From Acutalibacter sp. 1XD8-33 (lineage in GTDB: Bacteria > Bacillota > Clostridia > Oscillospirales > Acutalibacteraceae): a stretch of 60,397 nucleotides of DNA. A program made the translations under genes and the position numbers. Numbering within the stretch: the first letter of the stretch is position 1; each line of letters begins with the position of its first letter. Shown here piece after piece: positions 1 to 7,400 of the stretch. The stretch covers positions 1 to 60,397 of the forward strand of contig NZ_RAZF01000016.1 in NCBI RefSeq assembly GCF_003612555.1. The letters run 5' to 3'. The notes under the pieces were generated by a model, which saw only the letters and a list, made by a program, of their open reading frames with translations, was not told the origin of the DNA and searched no databases.

Positions 1-84
1 GTCCGGGCCAACGTGCAGAAGCTCATGGGCTATGAGACCCAGGAGCAGGAAAAGGAAGCGGACCGCCGGGAAGAGGAACGCTGA
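1..84 (+). CDS. 3' end of an unidentified CDS cut by the window edge
   Basis: Frame 1 is open from the first base to a TGA at 82-84 and gives 27 residues of highly charged Gln/Glu/Arg-rich sequence. Such tails are common on relaxases and other transfer proteins, and the following DNA has the style of the end of a transfer module, but no domain is visible. It is probably the last gene of element A's module to the left. The function cannot be named from what is in the window. Confidence 0.4.
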   Translation, partial: VRANVQKLMGYETQEQEKEADRREEER

Positions 85-101
85 TGTTCCGCTCATCTTC
101 T

Positions 102-240
102 GTGGGCCAGCGGCCCACATCAAGCGTCCCGCCAGGGACGCGCAGCCAGCTCCAGAATGGAGCTGTTCAAAGGGGTTTGGGGGCGCTGCCCTCAACAAGC
201 AAAATGGACGCCTCGCCGGGAGGCGGGGCGTCCATTTTTG
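102..240 (+). terminator. Hairpin and Rho-independent terminator after the edge gene
   Basis: A short GC-rich hairpin lies at 102-118 (seven-base arms around AGC). A long GC-rich stem-loop follows at about 202-239, with arms reading GGACGCC and GGCGTCC and a TTTTT tail. It would end transcripts entering from the left before the leftward XRE gene. Nothing else coding is seen in 85-328. Confidence 0.6.
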
Positions 241-294
241 GCATGATGGGACCATCATGCCCTGCTTGCCTCTTTTCTCCGAAAATGAAAAGAA

Positions 295-327
295 CCAGTG
301 AGAGAATCGTTAAATTTCACTCACTGG
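295..327 (-). terminator. Terminator of the first XRE gene
   Basis: Arms CCAGTGAG (295-302) and CTCACTGG (320-327) form a stem directly after the stop codon of the leftward XRE gene, followed on the minus strand by a T/C-rich run. The paralogous XRE gene at 9689 has a similar hairpin in the same place. Confidence 0.55.
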
Positions 328-328
328 C

Positions 329-685
329 TCAATTCGTTTCAAATTTTTCGGACAACTCTGTCAGTTCTTTCACCGTTTCTTGGGTGTGATGCAACAGGGT
401 GTCACGCATTTCTGGCGGACAGCTGGAATAAAGCATTTTCATCTGATTGACACCCTCATCCTCCAGAGAAATATCTGGATTTATAAGCGTATCTAAAGAG
501 ATGTGCAGGACCTTTGCCAATGCTCTTAAAATCAAATAAGAAGGATTCATTTTCCCCTTTTCGATATTGGCGATTTGCTTTACAGAAACATGGCTCAGAT
601 CCGCAAGCTCCTGCTGTGTCAGGTCTTTTTTCTTTCGGGCTTCCCGCATTTTTTGCCCCAAAGCAGTCAAATCATCAATCGGCAT
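329..685 (-). CDS. XRE-family transcriptional regulator (copy 1)
   Basis: This 118-residue DNA-binding protein has an N-terminal Cro/C1-type helix-turn-helix at about residues 8-62, with the LTQQELADLSHVSVKQIANIEKG segment as the core two helices and turn. The C-terminal half (about 65-118) is helical and could dimerise. Start ATG 683-685 is preceded on the minus strand by GAGGTGAA. The protein resembles the XRE protein encoded at 9689-10036 in length, domain layout and upstream leader. It diverges from the operator-rich region at 822-959, so it may repress the rightward genes. Its operator is inferred, not shown. Typical role in such elements: control of accessory or transfer genes. Confidence 0.85.
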   Translation of the reverse strand: MPIDDLTALGQKMREARKKKDLTQQELADLSHVSVKQIANIEKGKMNPSYLILRALAKVLHISLDTLINPDISLEDEGVNQMKMLYSSCPPEMRDTLLHHTQETVKELTELSEKFETN

Positions 686-821
686 AATCGTTCACCTCAA
701 GAATATTGTATCGTTCCGGTTTATGCAAAGAAATAACCTTATTGTACCTGATGAACGGTATGATTATGCTGATTTTTGTGGAGCAATAGATAGGGATAAA
801 CTTGTATTCTTCGAGCAAACG

Positions 822-959
822 AAATATAATTAGGGTTGAGCAAAACTCCGATTTGCTCATAAGACTATACAATAAATAGTGCTATCCGGCTCGCTTGATC
901 CCTATATATTGTGACTCAACTTTGCAAAACTCGCGTTTTGCTCAACCCTAAAATATAAT
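822..959. promoter_or_regulatory. Divergent promoter/operator with palindromes
   Basis: Two inverted copies of a module face outward. On the right, the palindrome GCAAAACtcgcGTTTTGC (924-941) lies just upstream of a TATAAT (954-959) that drives the small HTH gene. On the left, a reversed copy (about 822-846, including TTAGGGTTGAGCAAAAC) overlaps a second palindrome, TGAGCAAA/TTTGCTCA (837-859). The -35 of the rightward promoter is poor and lies in the palindrome, as expected for a repressible promoter. A third copy of the palindrome-plus-promoter occurs at 57786-57819 in element C. Confidence 0.6.
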
Positions 960-976
960 ATTTTAGGAGGTGCAAA

Positions 977-1159
977 ATTGACTACATAACATTAAAAGAG
1001 GCAAGCCAAAAATGGGGAGTTTCAGTTCGACAGATAAACTATTATTGCGCCGATAGCCGTATCCTCGGGGCTGTGAAGATGGCGACAATCTGGCTGATAC
1101 CGAAAGACGCAGAGAAGCCTGCTGACAGACGTAGGAAGAAGGGAAAAAACAACCAATGA
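977..1159 (+). CDS. Small helix-turn-helix protein, apparent ATT start
   Basis: A 60-codon frame begins at ATT (977-979), six bases after a perfect AGGAGG (965-970), and runs to TGA at 1157-1159. The frame is open upstream only to 959 and has no ATG, GTG or TTG before the domain, so ATT is the only sensible start. The product opens DYITLKEASQKWGVSVRQIN, a winged-helix/MerR-like fold seen in small ICE-encoded proteins, and ends in a basic tail rich in Arg and Lys (about 46-60). Such proteins act as excisionase-like or regulatory DNA-binding factors. It lies between the operator region and the two-component promoter. Either this is a genuine non-canonical start or the gene has lost its ATG. Confidence 0.6.
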   Translation: MDYITLKEASQKWGVSVRQINYYCADSRILGAVKMATIWLIPKDAEKPADRRRKKGKNNQ

Positions 1160-1178
1160 GATTAACGAAAAAGTGAAT

Positions 1179-1210
1179 TTGACTGATTATAGACTTTTTC
1201 CTATTATGAT
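1179..1210 (+). promoter_or_regulatory. Promoter of the two-component operon (shared module)
   Basis: TTGACT (1179-1184) and TATTAT (1202-1207) are 17 bases apart, with the block AGACTTTTTCC (1191-1201) filling the spacer. The same layout recurs at 3126-3157 and 56858-56890. Because the block sits between -35 and -10 it could be a regulator site, but that is inference. Confidence 0.55.
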
Positions 1211-1231
1211 ACCAGCGAGCGAGGTGAAACC

Positions 1232-1894
1232 ATGAGTTATACGATTATGATCATAGATGATGAACAGATGATTATAGATATGCTTCGGGATCAGTTTGAA
1301 ATGGAGCAATATCAGGTCATTACCGCAAAAAGTGGTGAAGAGGCCCTGCAAAAACTGACCCAGCAGCCAGATATTATTTTGCTGGATATCAATATGCCAG
1401 GGATGGATGGCCTTGCGTTGTGCCGGGCAATCCGCGATCATGTAACCTGCCCCATCCTATTCTTAACCGCCCGGATTGAGGAAGCGGATCGTGTAGCAGG
1501 CTTGCGGGCCGGTGGGGATGATTATATTTTGAAACCGTTCAGCCTGGCTGAGCTGACTGCTCGTGTAGAGGCCCACCTGCGCAGAGAGAGCCGTATCCAG
1601 CAAAAAATCAGTGTCCGGGGCTTTGGAGACATTGTGGTGGACTACGCCGCAAGGACTGTCTCGCGAAATGGCCAGCCCATAGAACTTTCCAAGGTGGAAT
1701 TTGATATAGTGGAACTGCTTTCCCTCCACCCTGGACAGGTATTCAGCCGGGAGACCATTTATGAACAGGTGCGGGGTTTTGACGGCACCGCTGACAATGC
1801 TGTGGTGAAGGAACACATCCGCCGCATCCGAAACAAGCTGGGGGCGCAGTATATTGAAACAGTCTGGGGGTGCGGCTATAAATGGGCAAAATAA
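1232..1894 (+). CDS. OmpR-family response regulator
   Basis: This 220-residue protein has an N-terminal receiver domain (about 1-115) with the acidic pair D9/D10, phospho-acceptor D52 (in LLDINMPGMDG), T79 and K101, all the standard catalytic residues. A C-terminal winged-helix DNA-binding domain (about 125-220) follows, ending in the usual VWGCGYKW motif. It overlaps the kinase gene by 13 bases, so the two are translationally coupled. The arrangement of regulator, kinase, lipoproteins and ABC exporter is the usual plan for envelope-stress or antimicrobial-peptide response modules, where the regulator activates the exporter promoter. The signal is unknown. The shared promoter modules at 1179 and 3126 are possible targets. 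Confidence 0.93.
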   Translation: MSYTIMIIDDEQMIIDMLRDQFEMEQYQVITAKSGEEALQKLTQQPDIILLDINMPGMDGLALCRAIRDHVTCPILFLTARIEEADRVAGLRAGGDDYILKPFSLAELTARVEAHLRRESRIQQKISVRGFGDIVVDYAARTVSRNGQPIELSKVEFDIVELLSLHPGQVFSRETIYEQVRGFDGTADNAVVKEHIRRIRNKLGAQYIETVWGCGYKWAK

Positions 1895-3129
1895 AACACT
1901 GGCTTCACTCCATGCCTCTCCGCCGGGCTTTTGTATCACTTGTCCTTGTTATGGCGGTGCTTGTAGCTGGTATTTCAGCAGTAACCATTTTTACCTGTGT
2001 CAACGTGCAAAATCAAATCTTGGAAAGTGTGACTGACTACCAGGTGTTACCGCCCCAAGAGACTGAGGATGAATATAACCTGGTGATTGCAGATAATAAA
2101 CAGATCGTCCCAGGGGAAAATGGACAGCTTGTGATTTTATCCACCGAGTACCAAATCGCCAACCTGAGCGATACACAACGGGTCGCCTACTATGCGGCAA
2201 AAGCAGCCGTAGTCCTGGTGCCGACCTTGCTTTTCGTGCTTGGTACGATTTTCTGCGCCTGGATGTTCTATTCCATCAAACTGAAACAGCCGCTATCGTT
2301 ACTCTTACAGAGCGCCGACCGCATATCACAGAGTGACCTGGATTTTTGTTTGGATTATCCCGCTTCGGACGAAATGGGTGAACTCTGTCGGGCGATGGAC
2401 ACCATGCGGGCCGCCCTCCTAAAAAATAATCAAGAGACTTGGGCTATGATGGAGGAGCGGCGCAAGCTCAGCGCCTCCATCGCCCATGACCTCCGTACCC
2501 CCATCACCGTGATGAAAGGCTACACAGAATATCTCTCGCATAATGTTCCGCTTGGACGCATCAGCGAGGACAAACTGATGGGCACGATCCGCAATCTTTC
2601 TTTGGCAACAGACCGACTGGAACAGTATGCAAACCAGGTGCGCGAGATACAGGCGATGGACGCCATCCCAGTGAAGCCAACATCCTGCTCTTTGCGGAAA
2701 TTTTTTGAGGAACAGGAGGACGAATACGCCGTTTTAGCGCAGCAGCACCAGCTTCAATTCTCTATGGATATTAGTGGGGTTCCGGATATTCAGGTCATGC
2801 TGGATGGGATCTTGGTACATCGTATGATCGACAATGTGATTTCTAATGCCCTGCGCTTCGCCCGCCGTGAGATCACATTAAAGGCCGGGTGGCAAGAAGG
2901 TCTGCTTACAATTCAAGTACATGATGATGGGAAGGGCTTTTCAGAAGAATCCCTCCGCTCCGCCACAAGGCCGTTTTACAAGGAAAATACGGGAAATGAC
3001 CACTTCGGGCTTGGCCTCTCGATCTGCAACACCCTTTGTCAGAAACAGGGTGGAACGCTCTCTCTGAGCAATAACAACGGAGCTTGCGTAGAAATGCAGA
3101 TACAAGCGGAAAAAATTGATGCCGATTGA
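1882..3129 (+). CDS. Sensor histidine kinase
   Basis: This 415-residue membrane kinase partners the regulator just upstream. Two membrane segments (about 18-40 and 107-131) flank a short extracytoplasmic loop of about 65 residues. A HAMP linker (about 132-185) comes next, then a HisKA domain with phospho-acceptor H202 in SIAHDLRTP, and a HATPase_c domain with an N box near 313-325, a G1 box DDGKGF near 347 and a G2 box GLGLS near 376. The start ATG at 1882 lies within the regulator gene. The short loop suggests sensing at the membrane, or through the transporter or lipoproteins encoded downstream, as in BceS/VanS-like kinases. That last point is inference. Confidence 0.93.
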   Translation: MGKIKHWLHSMPLRRAFVSLVLVMAVLVAGISAVTIFTCVNVQNQILESVTDYQVLPPQETEDEYNLVIADNKQIVPGENGQLVILSTEYQIANLSDTQRVAYYAAKAAVVLVPTLLFVLGTIFCAWMFYSIKLKQPLSLLLQSADRISQSDLDFCLDYPASDEMGELCRAMDTMRAALLKNNQETWAMMEERRKLSASIAHDLRTPITVMKGYTEYLSHNVPLGRISEDKLMGTIRNLSLATDRLEQYANQVREIQAMDAIPVKPTSCSLRKFFEEQEDEYAVLAQQHQLQFSMDISGVPDIQVMLDGILVHRMIDNVISNALRFARREITLKAGWQEGLLTIQVHDDGKGFSEESLRSATRPFYKENTGNDHFGLGLSICNTLCQKQGGTLSLSNNNGACVEMQIQAEKIDAD

Positions 3130-3189
3130 CCAATCGTAGACCTTTTCCAATTATACTCTCCTTATCCTAACGATAAGGAGAGTATTTTT
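3126..3189 (+). promoter_or_regulatory. Promoter overlapping a hairpin that contains the RBS
   Basis: TTGACC (3126-3131), the block TAGACCTTTTCC (3137-3148) and AATTAT/TATACT (3149-3157) repeat the module at 1179. Immediately after it, a perfect 12-bp stem (3155-3166 with 3172-3183, loop CTAAC) is followed by ATTTTT. It can terminate the kinase transcript. Its right arm also contains the AAGGAG ribosome binding site (3175-3180) of the lipoprotein gene, so the RBS would be hidden on read-through mRNA, while transcripts starting at this promoter would lose part of the left arm. Confidence 0.55.
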
Positions 3190-4185
3190 ATGCACAGATT
3201 TCTTTTTATTTCATTGGCACTTGTATGTTTGCTGGCTGGGTGCAGCGCGCCGCAGACCAGCGACCCAGCCACGGATGAATCGGACAACCTGGACGCCTAT
3301 TTTGAGGAAGAACCAGCGGACAATGAGGTGGGCTCTGCGGAATTTGGTCTGCAAGACCCGATGGACATGGTTTATACCTACGATGGTGAGCCCTTGGAAA
3401 TTCCGTTCTCCATAACTGGCGCTTCTTCTGGAAAAACCACAGAGATTGGCGTCCTCCTATTTGTGGATGGGATGGCCCAGCCCTATTCCGCAGTCTATGA
3501 GGATGGTACAGAGCTTGAGGAAAGCTATATGCAGGTCTTTAACCTGGATTATGGACAGCAAGAAAATTTCAACATGGTATTCCAGCCAGTGACCGGCAAA
3601 GCGGGGGAAACCGTCCCTGTTATGGCTGTCACAATTCTGGAGCCCAGTTTTGTAGCAGAAGGGCCCGATAATCCGCGTTATGGCTTCCACCACCAGGAAT
3701 CTGCAACCATATCCCGCCAGATTTCTTTTGCAGCAGACGCCCCCGTACAGACATTGGCCGCAGCCGGTACGGACTACAATGTGGTGGATTTGCCGCAGGA
3801 CGTATTAGATACCCTGGCTGCGTGGGGTGCGACCGATATCCTGGACACGACGGCAACCTTGTCCCTAGGTGTTGAAGATGGAAATTACATCCAGGCAGAT
3901 GGGAAAACAGCGACAATCACTGTGCAGCTCTACGGCGGGCCGGAGGCGGAGTTCAATATCACTCTGTTCATCAACCACCAGCCTGTCCAACTCAATGGAG
4001 CGGACTATCTCTCTGTTCGGACTGTAAAAAACCAGATGGTAGAAGCCACATTCCAGATTGATACCTCTGCACTTGATACGCTGAACACGGTCTATGCCAT
4101 TGCCGTTACCCCGGAGGATGGAGAGCTTGAGATCAACAATCCAGTTAAGACAGCATCTGTACTTTTGGTCAACGGGGAGGTTTGA
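3190..4185 (+). CDS. Lipoprotein of the two-component/ABC cluster
   Basis: This 331-residue exported protein has a type II signal peptide, a hydrophobic segment at residues 3-15 and the lipobox LAGC with the anchored cysteine at C18. After an acidic, low-complexity linker (about 20-55), the rest looks like beta-rich extracytoplasmic domains, possibly two Ig-like halves (about 60-180 and 200-331), with no enzymatic motif. The start ATG 3190 has AAGGAG nine bases upstream, within a hairpin. It precedes a second lipoprotein and an ABC exporter and probably works with them at the membrane. The family is not recognised. Confidence 0.75.
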   Translation: MHRFLFISLALVCLLAGCSAPQTSDPATDESDNLDAYFEEEPADNEVGSAEFGLQDPMDMVYTYDGEPLEIPFSITGASSGKTTEIGVLLFVDGMAQPYSAVYEDGTELEESYMQVFNLDYGQQENFNMVFQPVTGKAGETVPVMAVTILEPSFVAEGPDNPRYGFHHQESATISRQISFAADAPVQTLAAAGTDYNVVDLPQDVLDTLAAWGATDILDTTATLSLGVEDGNYIQADGKTATITVQLYGGPEAEFNITLFINHQPVQLNGADYLSVRTVKNQMVEATFQIDTSALDTLNTVYAIAVTPEDGELEINNPVKTASVLLVNGEV

Positions 4186-4190
4186 CGAAC

Positions 4191-5330
4191 ATGAAAAGAA
4201 TCAGTATTTTGCTTGCACTTGTACTCAGTCTTTCTCTGTTTTCCGCCTGCGGAGGCAACGAACCGGCGGCTAACACCGGAAATTCGTCCAGCAATCCCTC
4301 AGCGGACTCCCAGCAGGCTCCTGACGAATCGGCGGAACAGACAGCCGGCAGCGGAGCCAATTTTCTCTCGCCGGAGTACGATTATACCACCAATGAGCTG
4401 AAACTGACCGATTTATCTACCGGCGAAGTAACAGCCACCTATGCTTTTGACACCGCCCAAACACCCCTGCTGACAGACAAGACCAGCCAGGGAGTCATCG
4501 TCATGCTGTCCAGTCAGGCAGCGGCGGATGTGCAGGACATCGGCGGGGTCACGGTGATCTCCGGCGACAGTTCTGTGGAGACGCTGTATTACTGGCTATT
4601 CGATCAGAGCCTTAATCTGGTGGGCACCTACGAATTGACAGACGAAGCATTGGTAAATGGTCTTTGGGGCTCTGTCTTTGCTGCTGCGCCGGATGGGAAA
4701 ACCCTTGTATATGCGGAAGGGCCCAGCCTCTATTAATATACCTTTGATACACAGGAACTGACGGAAATCACTCCGGCCATGAGCGAAACCGTTTATTTTG
4801 AGGCGGTTGGGTACAGCGGCAGCGGAGACTATTTGGCCTTTTTCGGAAGCCTGGACGGGCAGGAAAATACCACGGCCTATGGCTCGATTGATCTGAGCAG
4901 CAACACCGCCGCTATTTTTTCTGCTGAGGGCTTTTCCGGTTCCATGCTCTCTGTAAACGGAGAATATGCTGCTGTTTCCGATACGATTCTGCCCGCCAGC
5001 ATGGGAGGCGCAAAGCAGACCGGCTCCGTCCTCTTTTTGGATTTGACCCAGCAGCAGGGGAAGGTAATCAACGTGGAGAGCGGAGATGAAAGCGGGATTG
5101 CCGCCGTATCCGCAGACGGCCAGTACATTGTGACCTGTGCGGGTGGAGACAGCCCAAGCGGTACTCTGCGGGCCTATCAGGTCAGCGATGGCACAAAAGT
5201 TGCGGATGAAACCTATACGATGGATACAAACTGCAAACCCTATGAGATTTGGGTCATCGGCCATTCCGCCTATGCAGCCCTGGGCACGGATGACGGCTAT
5301 GCCCTCTCACAAGCGGTTGACCTTCTGTGA
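4191..5330 (+). pseudogene. Beta-propeller-like lipoprotein gene interrupted by one TAA
   Basis: From ATG 4191 (GGGAGG at 4175-4180) a signal peptide with lipobox FSAC (C20) leads a beta-rich protein with repeated Gly/Ser/Asp-rich blades, resembling WD40/TolB-like propellers. The frame stops at TAA 4734-4736, yet the same frame continues without further stops through 5330, keeps the same composition and ends just before the ABC ATPase. A single CAA-to-TAA change after SLY would explain it. An upstream in-frame TTG at 4182 is too close to the RBS to be the start. The gene would encode 379 residues if intact. As it stands it gives a truncated lipoprotein unless the stop is read through. Internal ATG 4779 lacks a convincing RBS. 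Confidence 0.8.
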
Positions 5331-5337
5331 GGAATAC

Positions 5338-6213
5338 ATGATGAAACTGGAACTTGAAAGCATCACAAAATTTTATGGAAAATATCCCGCGCTCCAAAAT
5401 GTATCCGCTACTCTGACAGAAGGGGTTTATGGATTGTTGGGGCCAAATGGGGCCGGTAAGACGACACTGATCAACATTTTGATTGGAATACTGCCTGCCA
5501 GCGGCGGCGTGATCCATCTGGACGGTGAAAACACCGTCCAGATGGGCGGGCGCTACTTTGACCAGATTGGCTATATGCCCCAGTACCCTCAGTTCTATGC
5601 AAATTTTACCGTACAGGAATTTTTGGACTATATGTGCCAAGTAAAAGGGGTAGCGAACGCAAAAGAGAGCATCGACGCGGCGCTGGTTTTCGTCAATTTG
5701 GAGGAAAACCGCAGCAAGCGGATCGGGGCGCTGTCCGGTGGGATGAGACAGCGGCTGGGGATCGCCCAAGCTATTCTGAACGACCCTAAACTGCTGGTGC
5801 TGGACGAGCCGACGGCGGGCCTTGACCCTGGTGAGCGAATCCGTTTCCGCAATCTCATTTCCCGTCTGGCCAAGGGGCGCATCATCCTTTTAGCTACCCA
5901 TATTGTTTCCGATGTGGAATATATCGCCAAAGAGATCCTCCTGTTGCGGAAGGGTACACTGGTCATGCAGGGCACGCCCAGGGAACTGGAGCAGAGCATC
6001 CAGGGAAAGGTGTGGGAGGTATCAGCCAACGAGGCGGATATGGCTCTGATGGTGGACACCTACTGCGTGAGCAATATCAAGCAGCAGGATGGCTCCTATC
6101 TGCTGCGCATTGTGGATGATGGGAAACCGCTCCGAGGCGCAAAGCCGGTATCCCCAAATCTGGACGAAGTGTTCCTGCACACCTTTTTCCAGCCAAGTGA
6201 GGGACAGATATGA
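5338..6213 (+). CDS. ABC exporter ATP-binding subunit
   Basis: This roughly 291-residue ATPase energises the ABC-2 permeases downstream. Walker A GPNGAGKTT lies near residues 35-43, a Q-loop region around MPQYPQ, the signature LSGGMRQR near 132, Walker B LLVLDEPT near 152 and the switch His in ATHI near 188. The C-terminal 70 residues are a short regulatory extension. ATG 5338 or the adjacent ATG 5341 follows GAGG at 5329-5332, which overlaps the stop of the lipoprotein gene. The ATG of the next gene overlaps its stop by four bases. The size and motifs match the CcmA/BcrA-type subgroup used by peptide or drug exporters. The substrate is not evident. Confidence 0.92.
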   Translation: MMKLELESITKFYGKYPALQNVSATLTEGVYGLLGPNGAGKTTLINILIGILPASGGVIHLDGENTVQMGGRYFDQIGYMPQYPQFYANFTVQEFLDYMCQVKGVANAKESIDAALVFVNLEENRSKRIGALSGGMRQRLGIAQAILNDPKLLVLDEPTAGLDPGERIRFRNLISRLAKGRIILLATHIVSDVEYIAKEILLLRKGTLVMQGTPRELEQSIQGKVWEVSANEADMALMVDTYCVSNIKQQDGSYLLRIVDDGKPLRGAKPVSPNLDEVFLHTFFQPSEGQI

Positions 6214-7400
6214 GTTTTCTCTATTTGGAGGCCAGAAAAGGCATCCTGCGGCGCTATACACTGATTGCGCTGGCGCTGTTCCTATGTCTGAATACGGTCA
6301 AAATCATCGCGGACTATCACGCCGGAGAGATACGGCCCGTTGCGGCCAATACAAGCGGAATGCAGGCAGGCTACGACACCATCTATGAGCGGATCAAAGG
6401 CCCCATTACAGAGGAAACCGTACGCTTCCTCACGTCAGAGTACCAGCGGTTGGACGCTTTGACGGCAGATGGAACATATAGCCGGGAGCCGCAGGAGGAG
6501 ACTTACAGCGGCTATATCTTTGGCGACTACTATCTGCTCCACAGTTACTTCTATCCCCACATGGAGTACAGTGTCAAGTATTCCTCTGATATGGAGGAGA
6601 TTCTGGCCCAGGCGAAAGAAAATATGACTTTCTATCAAGAGAGCGGTAACACAGCGGGAGCGGCAGAAAATGCCTACATTCTCCATCACTATGCAGGCCG
6701 AACGATTCCTGCGTTTTATCTGTATGATGGCTGGGAAGCTTTACTGTCCTATGACTTTTCCGATCTACTGATCCTGCTTTTACTCATTTTGGCGGTAGCG
6801 CCCGCATTCACGCGGGAGAAGGAAAACGGGATGACCCTGATTCTGTCCTCCTGCAAACGAGGCAGATGGCCTCTGCTTATTTCCAAATGCGGCGCTGGAG
6901 TGATATTTGCATGGATACCGACAATCCTGTTCGCCCTGTTAAACCTCCTGGTATTTGGGCTTTTGTGCGGTTTTGATGGCTGGGGCAGCCCGCTCTATGC
7001 CATCGAAAGCTATCAATATACTCCATTCTCCGGCTCGATTTTGCTGTTCTATGGATTGATTTGCGGGTTAAAGGCCATCGGTTTCAGCGTGACAGCACTC
7101 TTGCTGATTCTCCTGTCCGCCTATTTCCAAAAATCACTCTATCCATGTCTGATGGGATTGGGGCTTGGCGTGGCATTAAACTACTGCACTGGTTGGGCGC
7201 TCTCCCCCGTGTGGTGGAAACAGGCCCTCTCCTGCATCAGCCCATTCACCTTGACCAGCGGCAGTAAACTGCTGGAAAGCCTGTCTGGGGTGAGCATCGG
7301 CGGGGTATATCTGCTCCGACTTTTCGTGGTTCTGATCGTTCAAGCTGTAATCGCGTGTCTGCTGGTCATAGCAATCAGGAGGAAATTATGCTGCAAGTAG
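6210..7400 (+). CDS. ABC-2 type permease, first subunit
   Basis: This 396-residue membrane protein has one N-terminal segment (about 15-33), a large extracytoplasmic loop of about 145 residues, and then five or six hydrophobic segments in the C-terminal half (from about 180 to 390), with the TREKENGM motif typical of ABC-2 permeases after the second segment. It starts at ATG 6210 overlapping the ATPase stop (ATGA) and overlaps the next permease by 13 bases, so the three form one translationally coupled exporter operon. The large extracellular loop suggests a peptide-detoxification or sensing role, by analogy with other exporters next to two-component systems. Confidence 0.85.
   Translation: MSFLYLEARKGILRRYTLIALALFLCLNTVKIIADYHAGEIRPVAANTSGMQAGYDTIYERIKGPITEETVRFLTSEYQRLDALTADGTYSREPQEETYSGYIFGDYYLLHSYFYPHMEYSVKYSSDMEEILAQAKENMTFYQESGNTAGAAENAYILHHYAGRTIPAFYLYDGWEALLSYDFSDLLILLLLILAVAPAFTREKENGMTLILSSCKRGRWPLLISKCGAGVIFAWIPTILFALLNLLVFGLLCGFDGWGSPLYAIESYQYTPFSGSILLFYGLICGLKAIGFSVTALLLILLSAYFQKSLYPCLMGLGLGVALNYCTGWALSPVWWKQALSCISPFTLTSGSKLLESLSGVSIGGVYLLRLFVVLIVQAVIACLLVIAIRRKLCCK

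Noticed and set aside
32-389. Open frames across the start of the window on the plus strand
   Set aside because: They overlap a terminator and the leftward XRE gene, have no RBS and give Pro/Arg/Ser-rich translations typical of out-of-frame reads.
675-872. A 65-codon leftward frame upstream of the first XRE gene
   Set aside because: It covers the operator and promoter of the XRE gene, overlaps its start and has no RBS; the protein is unlikely.
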